Below are positions 1 through 9,811 of a stretch of DNA of 64,000 nt, piece by piece. The first letter of the stretch is position 1; the number at the start of each line of letters is the position of its first letter. The notes below the pieces were generated by a model. It was given only the letters and a program-made list of their open reading frames with translations. It did no database searches and was not told the DNA's origin. The position numbers and the translations under genes were made by a program. This DNA comes from Adiantum capillus-veneris (Eukaryota > Streptophyta > Polypodiopsida > Polypodiales > Pteridaceae). Location of the stretch: positions 67,581,895-67,645,894 of the forward strand of contig CM043944.1 in assembly GCA_014529385.2 (NCBI GenBank), in the 5' to 3' direction.

Positions 1-718
1 AAGGGGTAGTGCAGTCATAGTTCTTACATCCATTCCATGACATGGTATGCTCATGGGGTGACCTATCATATAAAAATATCTCTGGTGGGGGTGCCCTCAT
101 GTGAGGAAAGGGTGTGCTGCTGATGAAAAGTTGTTGTATTGTCCTACTAGGGATCTCTCCATGTTAGCATAGTGATTTTTGGTGTAGTGGGAGCCACATT
201 GGTTGAGGAGAGCTTTGTGCCACGGTAAAAGCTTCATGTTATGCTAGTTCCTTGAGCCATTCTTGCATTAGGATGAGATTACCCACCTCTAATAAGGATG
301 GATTTGAAGCACCTACCTGCAAGATGTAGCAAAGAAGGCTGTTTTAGAGGAAAAGTGGTGACACTTGATCTCTCTAACCTGCACCCACTGTTTCTTGTAA
401 TGCCACTATTTTGAGCTGAAGAGCTTGACATTCGTGCATCTATGAATGAAAAGAAGCACCTGCACCCATACACAACCAATTGCAATAGCCTAACAAGCCT
501 ACTTCTCCCCTCCCAAGATATTGAAGAACCATACACATTCGTCTCACCGACAGTCTGACAATCTTGGGATCACCTCTGCTCACCCTCACGTGCGGCCTTC
601 GGTGCAAACACCGTGGACAAGCAATATGTACACTTTTGTTGTGCGGAGTACATGGTGGTGGAGGCATACGATTTGTGATGTCTGTGAGCACCATGACAGC
701 TGTTGCGTGAGGAAGCAA
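1..718. other. No recognisable gene
   Basis: I see no coding region with recognisable domains, no RNA gene and no clear repeat here. Short open frames on both strands show no family motif. The stretch may be the interior or flank of the decayed CACTA element that becomes recognisable near 1600, but nothing in the sequence proves this. Confidence 0.5.
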
Positions 719-959
719 AGAATGAAAAGAAAGAGGGGGGAAGGAGAGGGAGGAACATGGGAGGAGAGAAGGGGGCAGAGGGGGAGAGGGAGAGAGAGGG
801 GAGGAGGAGGATAGAAGGGGGTAGGGAGGGAGAGGAGAGGAACATGGGAGGAGAGAAGGGGGCAGAGGGGGGAGAGGGAGAGAGAGGGGAGGAGGAGGAG
901 AGAAGGGGGTAGGGAGGGAGAGGAGAGGGAGAGAGGAGGAAGGAGGAGGAGAGAACAAA
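719..959. repeat. Purine-rich tract with an 87-bp tandem duplication
   Basis: The + strand is almost pure G/A. A unit starting AACATGGGAGG at 754 recurs at 841, giving a period of 87 bp and two nearly identical copies. The long open frames on both strands come from low complexity (Gly/Glu/Arg one way, Pro/Ser/Leu the other) and are not genes. Confidence 0.85.
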
Positions 960-1602
960 TATTTTTTTTTGGGCGGGGATTTTGTTTTTGAAAAAGTGGA
1001 CTTTTAGTGTTTGTAGGTTTTAAAAAATGTCAAAAAATGATTTTTTGATGTGTATATATGTTGGGAGAGAGTTTTAAGTCAAAAATAAGGAAAAATAACT
1101 TTTTTGAAAAAATGTCAAAGTTTGGCTCTTAGTGACCCACGTTTTTGCTGATGTGGCCACACCCCTTTACTCCCTTCACTTTCCAAAAGCTAGAGAGAGA
1201 AAGTGACCTCTTAGGTCCACATCCTACATGTGTCTAAAAAAAAGGCTAAAAAAGTCTACTCAAAACTACCTTCTTGAATGCCCTTGTCCCCTTAACCCTA
1301 CACAACATTAGCCTTAATCCCTAAAAATTAGTATTCCTTACAAGGCCCATGCAAAGTCCATATTTCTCCTAATGTAATCATAGCTAGAGGTGCTAGTGTT
1401 GGCACGATTCATGCGATGCGAGTATATACCCATTGATATGCGCGTGGAAAGACATAGTTTTCCACGCTAATATCGACAGATATTACCACGAGTATATCGA
1501 TGCAAAAAATTGGGGGAAAAAAAAGGAAAACCCGCGTGCAGGCGACCATTTTTGCTTGCGACGCGCTCAGATCTCTTGGCTAAAACCTGCTGCGCAGGTA
1601 TT
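960..1602. other. AT-rich stretch with a 9-bp perfect hairpin
   Basis: No gene is visible. A perfect inverted repeat, GCGTGGAAA at 1442-1450 and TTTCCACGC at 1458-1466 with a 7-nt loop, lies just before the recognisable transposase remains. The upstream catalytic part expected of a TNP2-type transposase is not seen, so that gene is truncated at its 5' side or too decayed to read. Confidence 0.5.
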
Positions 1603-2165
1603 ATGAAACAACAAATTGAGAGTAGAAGAAACACGTTTAACAGCGGGGTAATGGTTAGTTTCATGCAAAAGAGCAGGGCCAGTGCCAAAGACACGAATGA
1701 GAGCACTAGCAACCTGGATTACTGTGGTTTGGTGTCAGATATCCTGAAAGGCAACTTCAAGCGGTTTGAGATGTTTTTGAGCAAGTGGTCTTTGTACCGG
1801 ACCCTCGAGAGCGACAATGGTGGTTTGTGGTTCAGGTTGCTCCAAGAAATAAACAAGTATTTGAAGGGCAAGAGCTCCTAGAGGAAATTCGGTCAGACGA
1901 CGTAGATACTACTGTGACATTAGATGGGATGGACGAAGGTATGGCAGAGGAAGCTGACAGATATACGAGGGATGACGCAGACGAGGCAGATATGACACTT
2001 GTAGATGAAGATGCAATGGATGAAGACAATGTACCAGAACGAGTTGGGGCAGACTTATGTCTGCAATTAGAGATAGACGATGATACGGTGCAAGATCTTA
2101 TCGATGATGCCTCACTCGTGGCGAGGCCTAGGCCTATAAGTGTTTGTGTGAAGACGTTGATTTAA
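1603..2165 (+). pseudogene. CACTA TNP2-like transposase, C-terminal part (DUF4216) fragment
   Basis: The frame from 1603 reads an RNTFNSGVMV block, then a YCGLVSDIL block, then FEMFLSKW. This order matches DUF4216, the domain that follows the catalytic region in plant TNP2 (TnpD) transposases: an NSGV motif, then YYGVL.dI, then lFKCdW. A frameshift near 1785-1795 moves the continuation (PDPRERQWWFVV) into another frame. The tail after that is very acidic, rich in Asp and Glu, up to a stop at 2163-2165. The catalytic Transposase_21 part is not visible upstream. The family call is from remembered motif order. The piece is non-functional and lies just upstream of a TNPA-like gene, which is the usual CACTA gene order. 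Confidence 0.6.
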
Positions 2166-2220
2166 AATTAAGCTTAAAGTTAATTTAAACAAAGGTGTTC
2201 TGCCGATTTCTTTTACTTTC

Positions 2221-3066
2221 TTGCAGGACTTTAGTATGCCAGACCAGTTTCCAGATCTCGCTTCTATGAGTGTAGATGCATTTATGGGCTTCATCACACG
2301 GATGACGCCCAGTCAGATGGCAAAGGCGTCTCAGTATTGGGTAGCCAGAGGCACCGGTACTACGCCTCCGAGCTTCACACCCGAGAGTCCGACGCCTATG
2401 GGGGGGACGCCTATGGGGAGGGGACGCCTACGGATACAACGCCTACGAGGTCTCCTATCACAGCCGCTTCGACAACTAGGGGTGGGGCAAAGGCGGGTAC
2501 GTCCTCATCTCCACAGCACAGGCGCACTTTTCGATCTCGACGATCTTCAGGTGGAGGTGGTGGCTGCTGTGGAGGAGGGTCCACAGATGCTTCAACCCCT
2601 CCTCACTCACGACCCCCATCCTACCCAGGCACACCTCTCGACACATCTCTTGGTACACGTCGGACACCTTGGGGGACACACGATCCTACTGCCTCCAAGC
2701 TCTATATTGTACGAGCAGATGGTTCTGTTGACATGGATCGAGTCGGGACTAAGATGAGACAACGGATTTGCTAGCTCGCGGAGCTGCAGTTTTCGACTAG
2801 CATTCTAATGCCTTGGCCTGACCAGGATCGCGAAAAAATCAATTATATAGTGGAGACCATCATGAGAGAGTATCCAGCCTGCTCCAGGTTCAAAGGATGT
2901 TCCGAGGAGGTGGATCAAGGGTATTGCACGGGACACCGTGAAACATCGACAAGATGCAGCTCGGCAGGCTTTCAGGATCGGCTCGCCGAAGCCTTCGGAC
3001 ATCCCACATGAGACGTGGCAGCAGATCAGGGAGGATGAGCGGACAGTGGACACGTGGTTCACATAG
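2221..3066 (+). pseudogene. CACTA TNPA-like protein (Transposase_24 type) pseudogene
   Basis: In CACTA transposons this protein binds subterminal repeats and assists the transposase. A Ser/Thr/Pro/Gly-rich N-terminal part (about 2337-2700) is followed by a region reading PWPDQDREKINYIVETI. After a frameshift near 2895, the frame from 2899 reads WIKGIARDTVKHRQDAARQ and then PHETWQQIREDERTVDTW, ending at TAG 3064-3066. The W...i...i...f and W..i..de motif spacing resembles the Transposase_24 family. An in-frame stop at 2772-2774 and the frameshift show decay. It lies directly downstream of the DUF4216 fragment. The assignment is moderately sure; the exact exon limits are not. Confidence 0.55.
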
Positions 3067-3250
3067 CAGCATCAGGCCGCACAGATATGACAGATGACCA
3101 AGGGTACATGTCATCTTGGCATCGGAGGCTTTGACACCTTCGCTATGAGTTTGTGAGTTTCCAATCCAATCCTAGCTATGGCGTTTTTTTGAACGTGATG
3201 AATCATGTATTCTTATAACTTTGATTTTTGTATAAATGCTGAATCTTGCA

Positions 3251-3373
3251 ATGCATCAAGCCCCGACACGCCAGGAGGAGACAGATGGATATCGCAGAGG
3301 TATCTATGAAGTATTGAATGATCTTGATGCTTCAGGAGAGCCTGTAGACTCGGAGGCCTTAGAGTCTTGCTGA
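3251..3373 (+). pseudogene. Possible last exon or fragment of the TNPA-like gene
   Basis: A 40-codon ATG frame begins MHQAPTRQEETDGYRRG and ends at TGA 3371-3373. It is hydrophilic and acidic. A possible splice donor (GTGAGT) follows the preceding coding remains near 3153, so this could be a later exon of the same CACTA gene. I recognise no domain, and it could equally be a chance frame. Confidence 0.25.
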
Positions 3374-3554
3374 TCGATTGAGGTGAGACGTTAATATGTG
3401 TGAGTTGATTTAATTAAATAAGTATATGTGAAGTAGTATCAATACTAATTTTGTGACTTGTCCTATGTGCAGGTTGTGATGCCTAGTCATCAGTGGATTT
3501 CATATATACGTTTTGTGAGACACAGATACGCTTCTGTGTCTCTTTTTTGTATAG

Positions 3555-3830
3555 ACATATATGGTTATGGTTATTGTTCAGACATGGTTATGGTTATTGT
3601 TTTCCTTATGGTTATGGTTATTGTCATTGTATAGACATGGTTATGGTTATGGTTATGGTTATTGTTCTTGTATAGACATGGTTATGATTATTGTTTTGTT
3701 TATGGTTATGTTTAACTTTCTGGTTATGCTTATGGTTATCTGCATTATGGTTTTAATTTGGTTATGGTTTTGCACAAAGTTCCTTATGGTTATGGTTTTA
3801 AGTTGGTTATGGTTTTGCACAAAGTTCATT
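3555..3830 (+). repeat. Degenerate TTATGG hexamer array
   Basis: The motif TTATGG recurs many times, with its best run (TATGGTTATGGTTATGG) near 3638-3660, interrupted by TTGTT variants. It gives Trp/Leu/Tyr-rich spurious frames. It is not the plant telomere repeat (TTTAGGG). Confidence 0.8.
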
Positions 3831-3997
3831 TCATTTCTTTCATTGGCCTTAAATCTCATGTGAGATCCTACATGGATAGAATGTAGGAGGCGTATACATA
3901 TGATTTTGTTTTTTAAGTTTATGTTAACGAAGGGAAATCTGCCAAAATTTCTACGGGAGCACGATTGATTTTGGTGGTACTCGCTTTCTTGGCCAAA

Positions 3998-4061
3998 GGA
4001 TAGGTAGTCTGGCTGTGGCTGTGTCCATCTTTTCACTGGGCACAGGCCAGGTTGCCTATCC
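3998..4061. repeat. Imperfect hairpin near the CACTA 3' end
   Basis: GGATAGG (3998-4004) pairs with CCTATCC (4055-4061). Inside them CTGGC...CTGTGTCC pairs with GGGCACAGGCCAG, with the apex near 4027-4037. It lies about 120 bp before the insertion site of element A. Confidence 0.6.
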
Positions 4062-4180
4062 TCTGCCCAATAATTTTTTCTTTTTGTTATGGTCATTGAA
4101 ATATGCATCGCTAGGCCCGTCGAAATACACATCGATAACAGTACCTTTTGACGCATTTTGCGACGTTTCCATAGGGACGC

Positions 4181-5468
4181 TGATCCGAGCCTATCACAAT
4201 TTTTTGTTTATCATATATTGTTGGTTTTCCTTGCTTCTAGAGGATTACAATAAAAGAAAGAGTGAGAACAACCTCTTGGAAAAATTAAAAAAATGATTTG
4301 ATAGGAATTTTTTCTTGACTAGTTCACCGGAGGTAAAAGGTAGAGGGAGAACCTAGTGGTAAAGGGAAGGGAGAATATGTAAATGTGAAAAGAAAAGATA
4401 TGATGTGGTTGTGGAGCCATGCACCCATGATTCAAGGGTCATGAGTGGTTCATATCATCATGGCTTTGGAGCCATATGATGATTCAAACAAATGGGACCC
4501 AAGTGGAAGACTTGGTAAAGGAAGGAACCAGACACATGATTTTGCTGAATTTTTAAAAAATACTTCCACTCCGATCCAAGAAAAGTTGTCTTCATCAAAG
4601 TTTTAGCTGATGAGCTGGAGATTCTGGCCATATTTTATTTATAATTTTTGCATCTACGTTCTAGGAGATATGGCCAAAATGGCAGACGCCAGTTTTTTCA
4701 ACTGTGGTGGAGACCACCCCCTCTACCTTTACACACACACACCCTTCCTTTTCCACATTGAGACCTTCTCTAAAAATCAGCCATTAGTCTTCTCACCCTC
4801 CTCTCCTTCCTCCTCTCTCTCAAGCTCAAAAACCCATCAAAATTCCTCTTCTAATCACCTCTCAAGTCATGCTTAATCTTGTTGTAATTCATAAGTTCTC
4901 ATTCAACCCCTTTCTATTATTACTAGATATGTATTGATTTTATGTAGATTCTTTACATTTTAAAATAAGGAAGCTCTTGGACTCAAGCTATGGAGGAAGG
5001 AGTGAAGACAACACAAGGGATGATGGAGCTAATTGGTCAACAAATCACTTGGAAGGAGCTTCTTCATTGGTTGAATGTCCCTAATCAAGCTTCATTTGTA
5101 CAAATTACACTTGGATCTTAACCTCACTCCTAATCACTCTCTTTCCTATATAAAGAGGCCTTCCCCTTTGTAATTTCAAGCCTCCCTCAGCCCCATTGAG
5201 CCTTTGTATCACTCACCATGAGCCCATAAGCTCATTCATTCACTCTATTCTTGCACATCCTAGAGTGCAAATTGTTTCATGCTAGTAACCTCTCCTCCTC
5301 TTACTTATGTTAATTAAGAGAAATGTTTTATATGCGTGTGAGAGTGCTTGATGTGATCTTGGCTAATCCTTGAGTGATTGTTTGGTAATCCATATGCTAT
5401 TTGTGTTGGGAGTGTTTGAAGTCATCCATTCCTTGTACACACTACGGTTAATGCTTCATTCATAGTGA

Positions 5469-5507
<39 letters not shown>

Positions 5508-5625
5508 TTGTGTAGCGGTCCTAGTCCACGCTTCCAAGACTAGGTGGTGCCCTCATCTCATTTCCCTTGTGGCGAAATGGAGTTTGTTTTGGTGTAGAGG
5601 CCGTCATTCCAAATTTCCTTCGTCA
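4181..5625 (+). repeat. 5' LTR of element A
   Basis: It starts TGATCCGAGCC and ends TTCGTCA. It is 1445 bp, against 1461 bp for the 3' LTR, with the difference largely in the CT microsatellite (about 5468-5507 here). It carries the promoter for the element. Confidence 0.93.
5147..5155 (+). promoter_or_regulatory. TATA box in 5' LTR of element A
   Basis: TATATAAAG lies in a pyrimidine-rich context, with the same motif at 12832-12840 in the 3' LTR. Its position about 480 bp before the LTR end fits a U3/R boundary downstream. Confidence 0.6.
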
Positions 5626-5630
5626 TAAAT

Positions 5631-5648
5631 TGGTGCCCCCACTGAGGA
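5631..5648 (+). promoter_or_regulatory. Primer-binding site of element A
   Basis: TGGTGCCCCCACTGAGGA begins 5 nt after the LTR. The leading TGG pairs with the CCA end of a tRNA. The same 12 bases TGGTGCCCCCAC sit at the matching place in element B (31292-31303, minus), so the two elements probably use the same primer tRNA. I do not name the tRNA. Confidence 0.75.
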
Positions 5649-5909
5649 GTTCTCAAGCAGCACTCTATCAATCCTATGAAGGAAGATCCATCAAATTCTC
5701 CGAGACTTCCACTATGGTCTCCCCAAGAAGCTTGAGAAAAGAAGCGTCTTTATCGACAAACGGCACGTATGCGGGTAAAGAGAGTTAACTACACACACTC
5801 TTCTTTGCTTCAAGGAAAATCTTGTAGTCATCAAGTCCCTAGGTCAAAAAATTGTGTTGAGTGCTTTGTGGCTAGTGTGAAGACACTTCCTTTGAAGCCT
5901 TGACTTCAG

Positions 5910-6179
5910 GTGGTGAAAGCACTCTCAAACTCGGGTATTAACAAGTTTTTGGAGGGGGAGCTACACATCAATGGGGTGCGGTATTGGCAAGAGGCTACAT
6001 ATGGTGATGCACTCCAACTACTACTAGCAAGAAGGCTCAAGGTGGTTGAGAGGGTAGCCATCGAACCCTATGAACTCTACAAAGCTGAAGATGGTCACAC
6101 CAAAGCTAGGCTAATCACTGGTGAGCAAATTCTTCGCATCTCTCAAATGGTGGGATCCAAGAGAGCTCAACTTCAATGA
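5910..6179 (+). CDS. Unrecognised open frame in the leader of element A
   Basis: This 89-codon frame has no ATG near its start; it opens at GTG. It reads a mixed, protein-like sequence including GVRYWQEATYGDALQLLLARR and a basic, Gln-rich end. It lies between the primer-binding site and the two small ORFs. Element B has no counterpart, because its leader is too short there. It may be a captured fragment, a spliced exon or a chance frame. I recognise no family. Confidence 0.25.
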   Translation: MVKALSNSGINKFLEGELHINGVRYWQEATYGDALQLLLARRLKVVERVAIEPYELYKAEDGHTKARLITGEQILRISQMVGSKRAQLQ

Positions 6180-6212
6180 AGTGCTTCATGGAAGTTTGTA
6201 ATTAATGCACCA

Positions 6213-6422
6213 ATGAATAATCCCATTTTCTACAACTTTCAATCAGTTCAGAATATTAGGGTGAATGTGCGCATTGACAGAAAGATTTTTTTCCAACAAA
6301 GATTGGTCTTCTATTTTGGAGCTGAGAGGTTGAGAGAGATATTGTTGTCCCCTGACCCTATAATATTTCCTATTTTGGAGTATAATGTATCTTTTGATGT
6401 TCGCATCTTCATCTTGCTTTAA
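6213..6422 (+). CDS. Small leader ORF1 of element A (69 aa, unknown function)
   Basis: ATG to TAA. The product is basic and hydrophobic, with blocks FFQQRLVFYFGAERLREI, PIIFPILEY and FDVRIFILL. Related sequences occur in element B (30793-30997, minus, frameshifted) and in fragments C (14675-14892 and 16289-16420, minus). The C-terminal half resembles the next ORF: both share RLxEIxxSxxPxIxP, then Y, then DVxIFxL, with about 12 of 31 identical residues. Ancient tandem duplication is therefore likely. The stop is 9 nt before the ATG of ORF2. Extra ORFs upstream of gag are known in Ogre-type Tat elements, but I do not recognise this protein. It may encode a small accessory protein or act as a translated upstream ORF. 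Confidence 0.6.
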   Translation: MNNPIFYNFQSVQNIRVNVRIDRKIFFQQRLVFYFGAERLREILLSPDPIIFPILEYNVSFDVRIFILL

Positions 6423-6431
6423 GCATACTCC

Positions 6432-6644
6432 ATGAATCATAGGGATTTATATGGACCTTTCCAACCTCTTGCTAGACAAACTGTGCATATAATAGCTAGA
6501 ACAAAGCTTAGGTTCCAAAACATCATAAGGAACTTACTAGGCCCTCATCGTCTAGCTGAGATTAATGCATCTATCAATCCATTTATTCTACCCTTAATAA
6601 GATATGATTTGGGCCTAGACGTTTTCATCTTTGTGCTGTATTGA
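6432..6644 (+). CDS. Small leader ORF2 of element A (70 aa, unknown function)
   Basis: ATG to TGA, ending 20 nt before the gag ATG. It has a basic N-terminal half (ARQTVHIIARTKLRFQ) and a strongly conserved C-terminal half (RLAEINASINPFILPL, then LDVFIFVLY). Element B has an intact 70-aa homologue at 31019-31231 (minus), with about 50 of 70 identical residues; many of the differences are conservative (K/R, I/L/V, F/Y). Fragment C has another at 14442-14654 (minus), with about 39 of 70 identical. Preservation of length and frame between clearly diverged elements suggests selection on the protein. No known domain is recognised. Its place directly before gag implies co-transcription and possibly translation by reinitiation. 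Confidence 0.7.
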   Translation: MNHRDLYGPFQPLARQTVHIIARTKLRFQNIIRNLLGPHRLAEINASINPFILPLIRYDLGLDVFIFVLY

Positions 6645-6664
6645 GAGGAAGGCAACCCATTCTT

Positions 6665-9600
6665 ATGATGGCTTTCCCAAAATTTTTTGGGCGTAGTGGG
6701 GAAAATGCTGGGGATTTTTTGGATAACTTGGAGATGGATTTCCTTGTCTCTGGGAGGGATGATGGAGCATTGAAATTGAGAGCTTTTCCTTTGGTGCTCA
6801 AAGAAGAAGCTAGGGTATGGTTCCAGGCTCTAGATCCAACCCAAAGAGTTGATTGGGAGGGATTGAAGGCGGCTTTCCTACGAAGATTTCAACGAGCCAA
6901 TTCGGCAGAAGAACTATGGCAACGGCTTCTGGCCCTTCATCAAGTTGACCCTCATGGTTATGCAGCCTATGAGGAAGGTTTTTTGAAACTTTGGGGGCAA
7001 TGGTCAGACTCACTAAACCCTGGTGAGCGAGCTCCCAATTGCCTTCAAAAGGATCGATTTATCTCAGGTTTGTACCCCTTGCTAAGGAAGAAGGTAAAGA
7101 GCAAATTTCCAAATGCTTTTGAAGATGCCTTAAGAATTGCTAGGGAAAAGAATAGAAAGATTCTTTATCAAGCCCAAGCTGGCCAGCTAGCTTTGGGAGG
7201 CAATATCACAACTATGGAATTTTCTCACATACCTCCAAATGTGCCTAATGCACCAGACCTCAATAGAGGTCAACAAGAAGATATGCTCCAGCAAATAAAC
7301 AATCTCACAAACCAGCTAGAGGGGTTGAGAGTAAATCTTGTGCAGGGTGCAAGAAGGCCTATTGAGGGAAATGGTGGCAATCGGCCACCAATGCGACGTC
7401 AAGCGAGGGAAATGTTGTGTTACAATTGTGGGGAAAATGGCCACGGCATGTATAATTGCCCTCATCCCAAAAGATATGACTACCCTGTCAGAGGTACTCG
7501 CCAACAAGTAAGTCCTCCCTGTGCTAGAGCTCAAGCACAAGAGCAACCGCAACCTCAAATTTTGCAGCCACCTCGTGCTCAAGCTCAAGCCCCTGCTACT
7601 CAACCAAATGTGAGCATCATAAGGATGGAGGAGGTCCTCAAGGGCAGAAGCAACCAGGAAGAAATAGCTAAAGGGAAGATGAAGATAGATGAAGTGGCTA
7701 CAATGCCTATCAAACGTGTGCATGTCCAAGAAGAAGTAGGTAAAGAAACAAGCAAGGATGCAAGCAATGAAGCAAGTACATCTCGGGCAACTGAAGATGA
7801 AGCCAAGAAGAGAAAGACCCGTACTAGGTCTCAAATTGACATCTCTGATTTCCCTATGGGATCTCGGACACAACCTTATGACTTGACAGTTGATGTGAGT
7901 TCTCAAGGACCAAAGATTACTTGGCCACAACTACTTCATATCTCCCCAAATCTTCGACGACAATGGTCAAAAATGGTGAGCACAAGGGCAAAGCGAAGTA
8001 AGCTAGTAAGTGTAATCAAAGCATATGGTCTCAAGGATATAGTGCCTTTGGTGGAGGCTCAAATCAAGGGACAACGGATTCCAAAAACTTACATTGACAG
8101 TGGAGCAGAGGTTTGTGTCATGACAGAAAAGCTAATGCATCAATTGGGTTTAGAGGTAATGGAATCATCAAACTTTAGGGCAAAAATGGCCAATAATTTC
8201 TCTGTCACTTGTGTGGGTGTAGTGAAAGCTTTGAGAGTTTCTGTTTTTGGAATCACTACAGAGGTTGATGCTTATGTGATGCCAGTAAAGCGAGAAGGAT
8301 ACCCCCTTATTTTAGGACGACCTTGGCTCATGGGTATAGGAGCTAGGCAAGATTGGGCAACAGGAGACTTGGAGTTGAGGCCTCGCATGGGTGGCCGTAG
8401 TCGGAAGGTGGTTTATAACCTAAAGAATGGGCGACAAGAGAACCTTGAACTAGAGACGTCAGCTGATGAGTGGAGCTCAAGTGGATGCTCCTCATCCATG
8501 GACGAGGAAGAGAGTTCAAGTGAAGAGAGTGATAGCACTCTCGAAGTCATGGGCGTCACCATAAATGAAACTACCTCATCAGAAGACAACTCAAGGATCC
8601 AAATGGAGAATGTGTGGGATGCCAGCCTAGAGGAGATGTTATCCAAGGATATAAAGGAAGATGAAAAGGAGGGTTATGTAAATGTTCTCAAGAAGCATGC
8701 ATCATTGTTTATTTCTGATTACACTCACATTAGAGGTGTCACTGCAGTGAAGCATCATATCCATCTAAAAGAAGGGAGCAAGCGAGTAGTACAAAAACTA
8801 AGAAGATTAGGAGTTGTGCAACAAAATGCACTGTTGTCTGAGGTGAAGAGACTCTTAGAAGCAGGATTCATATACCCAGTAGAAGATTCAGAATGGGTCT
8901 CCCCAGTAGTGGTGAGGCCAAAGAAGAATGGTAAATGGCGAGTGTGCGTGGATTACAAGCCACTAAATGCTGCAACAAAGAGGGACCACTTCCCTCTCCC
9001 ATTTCAAGATGAGATTCTAAATGAAGTAGCAGGCCATGAGAGATACACAGTGTGTGATGGCTACTCTGGCTACTTTCAAATATGCATTGCAGAGGAGGAC
9101 CAGACAAAGACTACTTTCATCACACCATGGGGATGTTTTGCATTTCGAGTCATGCCTTTTGGTCTCACCAACGCTCCAGCCACCTTTCAACGATTCATGA
9201 ACATGGTCTTCCAACCTTACTTTGGTAAGTCCATAAGGGTTTTCATAGATGACTTTTGTATTTACAGCTCCAAAAGTATGCATCTCGGCAAGATTGATGA
9301 AGGATTTACTCGTTTAGCTAAGCTGGGTGGACAACTAAACAAGGACAAATGTCACATTGGGGAAAGCAAGGTTACACTATTAGGGCATGTAGTGTCCATT
9401 GATGGAATAGAGGTAGATCCTGAAAAGATAGAAACATTGCTAAATCTACCTTCCCCAACTTCCATCAAACAATTAATCTCCTTCTTGCAAAAGCTAAGAT
9501 ATTTGAGTAGATTCATACACTTACTCTCCCAAGTGATATTTCCTCTACAACAGCTGACTCGTCAAGAGACGCTTGTTTGGAGTGAAGAAAGTGATGGGCA

Positions 9601-9811
9601 TTTTAGAGAGATTAAAAAAATGTTAGGGTCACTCCCTGTAATCCTCCAACCTTGTTGGGAAGAAACATTCTTTGTAAACCCTAGTGTGGGAGAAGAAGCC
9701 ATTGGTGCTGCCCTCCTACAAAAAGATCCAAAAACATCCTTTATGAGGCCTGTGTATTTTGCTAGCCGCCTCATGGAAAACACAGAGAAGGCCTACACCT
9801 TGATGGAATAG
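6665..9811 (+). CDS. Element A gag-protease-reverse transcriptase, ends at in-frame TAG
   Basis: This is the first part of the Ty3/gypsy polyprotein; I chose the ATG at 6665 because the open frame further upstream has no ATG. A retrotransposon gag domain covers about residues 5-185. A CCHC zinc knuckle (CYNCGENGHGMYNC) is at 252-265. An aspartic protease motif DSG is at 478-480. Reverse transcriptase follows, with WVSPVVVRPKKNGKWRVC, the substrate-binding FPLPF and MPFGLTNAPATFQRF blocks, and the catalytic motif written FIDD at 860-863 rather than YxDD. Connection/RNase H sequence follows and is cut by TAG at 9809-9811, where element B reads straight through (YTEAELMML). The reading frame continues unchanged after the stop. 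The stop is either a recent nonsense mutation or, less likely, a readthrough site. Confidence 0.9.
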   Translation: MMAFPKFFGRSGENAGDFLDNLEMDFLVSGRDDGALKLRAFPLVLKEEARVWFQALDPTQRVDWEGLKAAFLRRFQRANSAEELWQRLLALHQVDPHGYAAYEEGFLKLWGQWSDSLNPGERAPNCLQKDRFISGLYPLLRKKVKSKFPNAFEDALRIAREKNRKILYQAQAGQLALGGNITTMEFSHIPPNVPNAPDLNRGQQEDMLQQINNLTNQLEGLRVNLVQGARRPIEGNGGNRPPMRRQAREMLCYNCGENGHGMYNCPHPKRYDYPVRGTRQQVSPPCARAQAQEQPQPQILQPPRAQAQAPATQPNVSIIRMEEVLKGRSNQEEIAKGKMKIDEVATMPIKRVHVQEEVGKETSKDASNEASTSRATEDEAKKRKTRTRSQIDISDFPMGSRTQPYDLTVDVSSQGPKITWPQLLHISPNLRRQWSKMVSTRAKRSKLVSVIKAYGLKDIVPLVEAQIKGQRIPKTYIDSGAEVCVMTEKLMHQLGLEVMESSNFRAKMANNFSVTCVGVVKALRVSVFGITTEVDAYVMPVKREGYPLILGRPWLMGIGARQDWATGDLELRPRMGGRSRKVVYNLKNGRQENLELETSADEWSSSGCSSSMDEEESSSEESDSTLEVMGVTINETTSSEDNSRIQMENVWDASLEEMLSKDIKEDEKEGYVNVLKKHASLFISDYTHIRGVTAVKHHIHLKEGSKRVVQKLRRLGVVQQNALLSEVKRLLEAGFIYPVEDSEWVSPVVVRPKKNGKWRVCVDYKPLNAATKRDHFPLPFQDEILNEVAGHERYTVCDGYSGYFQICIAEEDQTKTTFITPWGCFAFRVMPFGLTNAPATFQRFMNMVFQPYFGKSIRVFIDDFCIYSSKSMHLGKIDEGFTRLAKLGGQLNKDKCHIGESKVTLLGHVVSIDGIEVDPEKIETLLNLPSPTSIKQLISFLQKLRYLSRFIHLLSQVIFPLQQLTRQETLVWSEESDGHFREIKKMLGSLPVILQPCWEETFFVNPSVGEEAIGAALLQKDPKTSFMRPVYFASRLMENTEKAYTLME

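Noticed and set aside
440-958. 172-codon minus-strand frame and overlapping + frames in the GA-rich region
   Set aside because: Composition is almost only Pro/Ser/Leu or Gly/Glu/Arg; it follows from the purine tract and its 87-bp duplication.
1-1500. Search for the CACTA left terminus (CACTACAAC)
   Set aside because: No match was found by eye; the left end is either outside the window or lost.
3561-3863. Possible interstitial telomere repeat
   Set aside because: The unit is TTATGG, not TTTAGGG or TTAGGG, and the array is short and degenerate.
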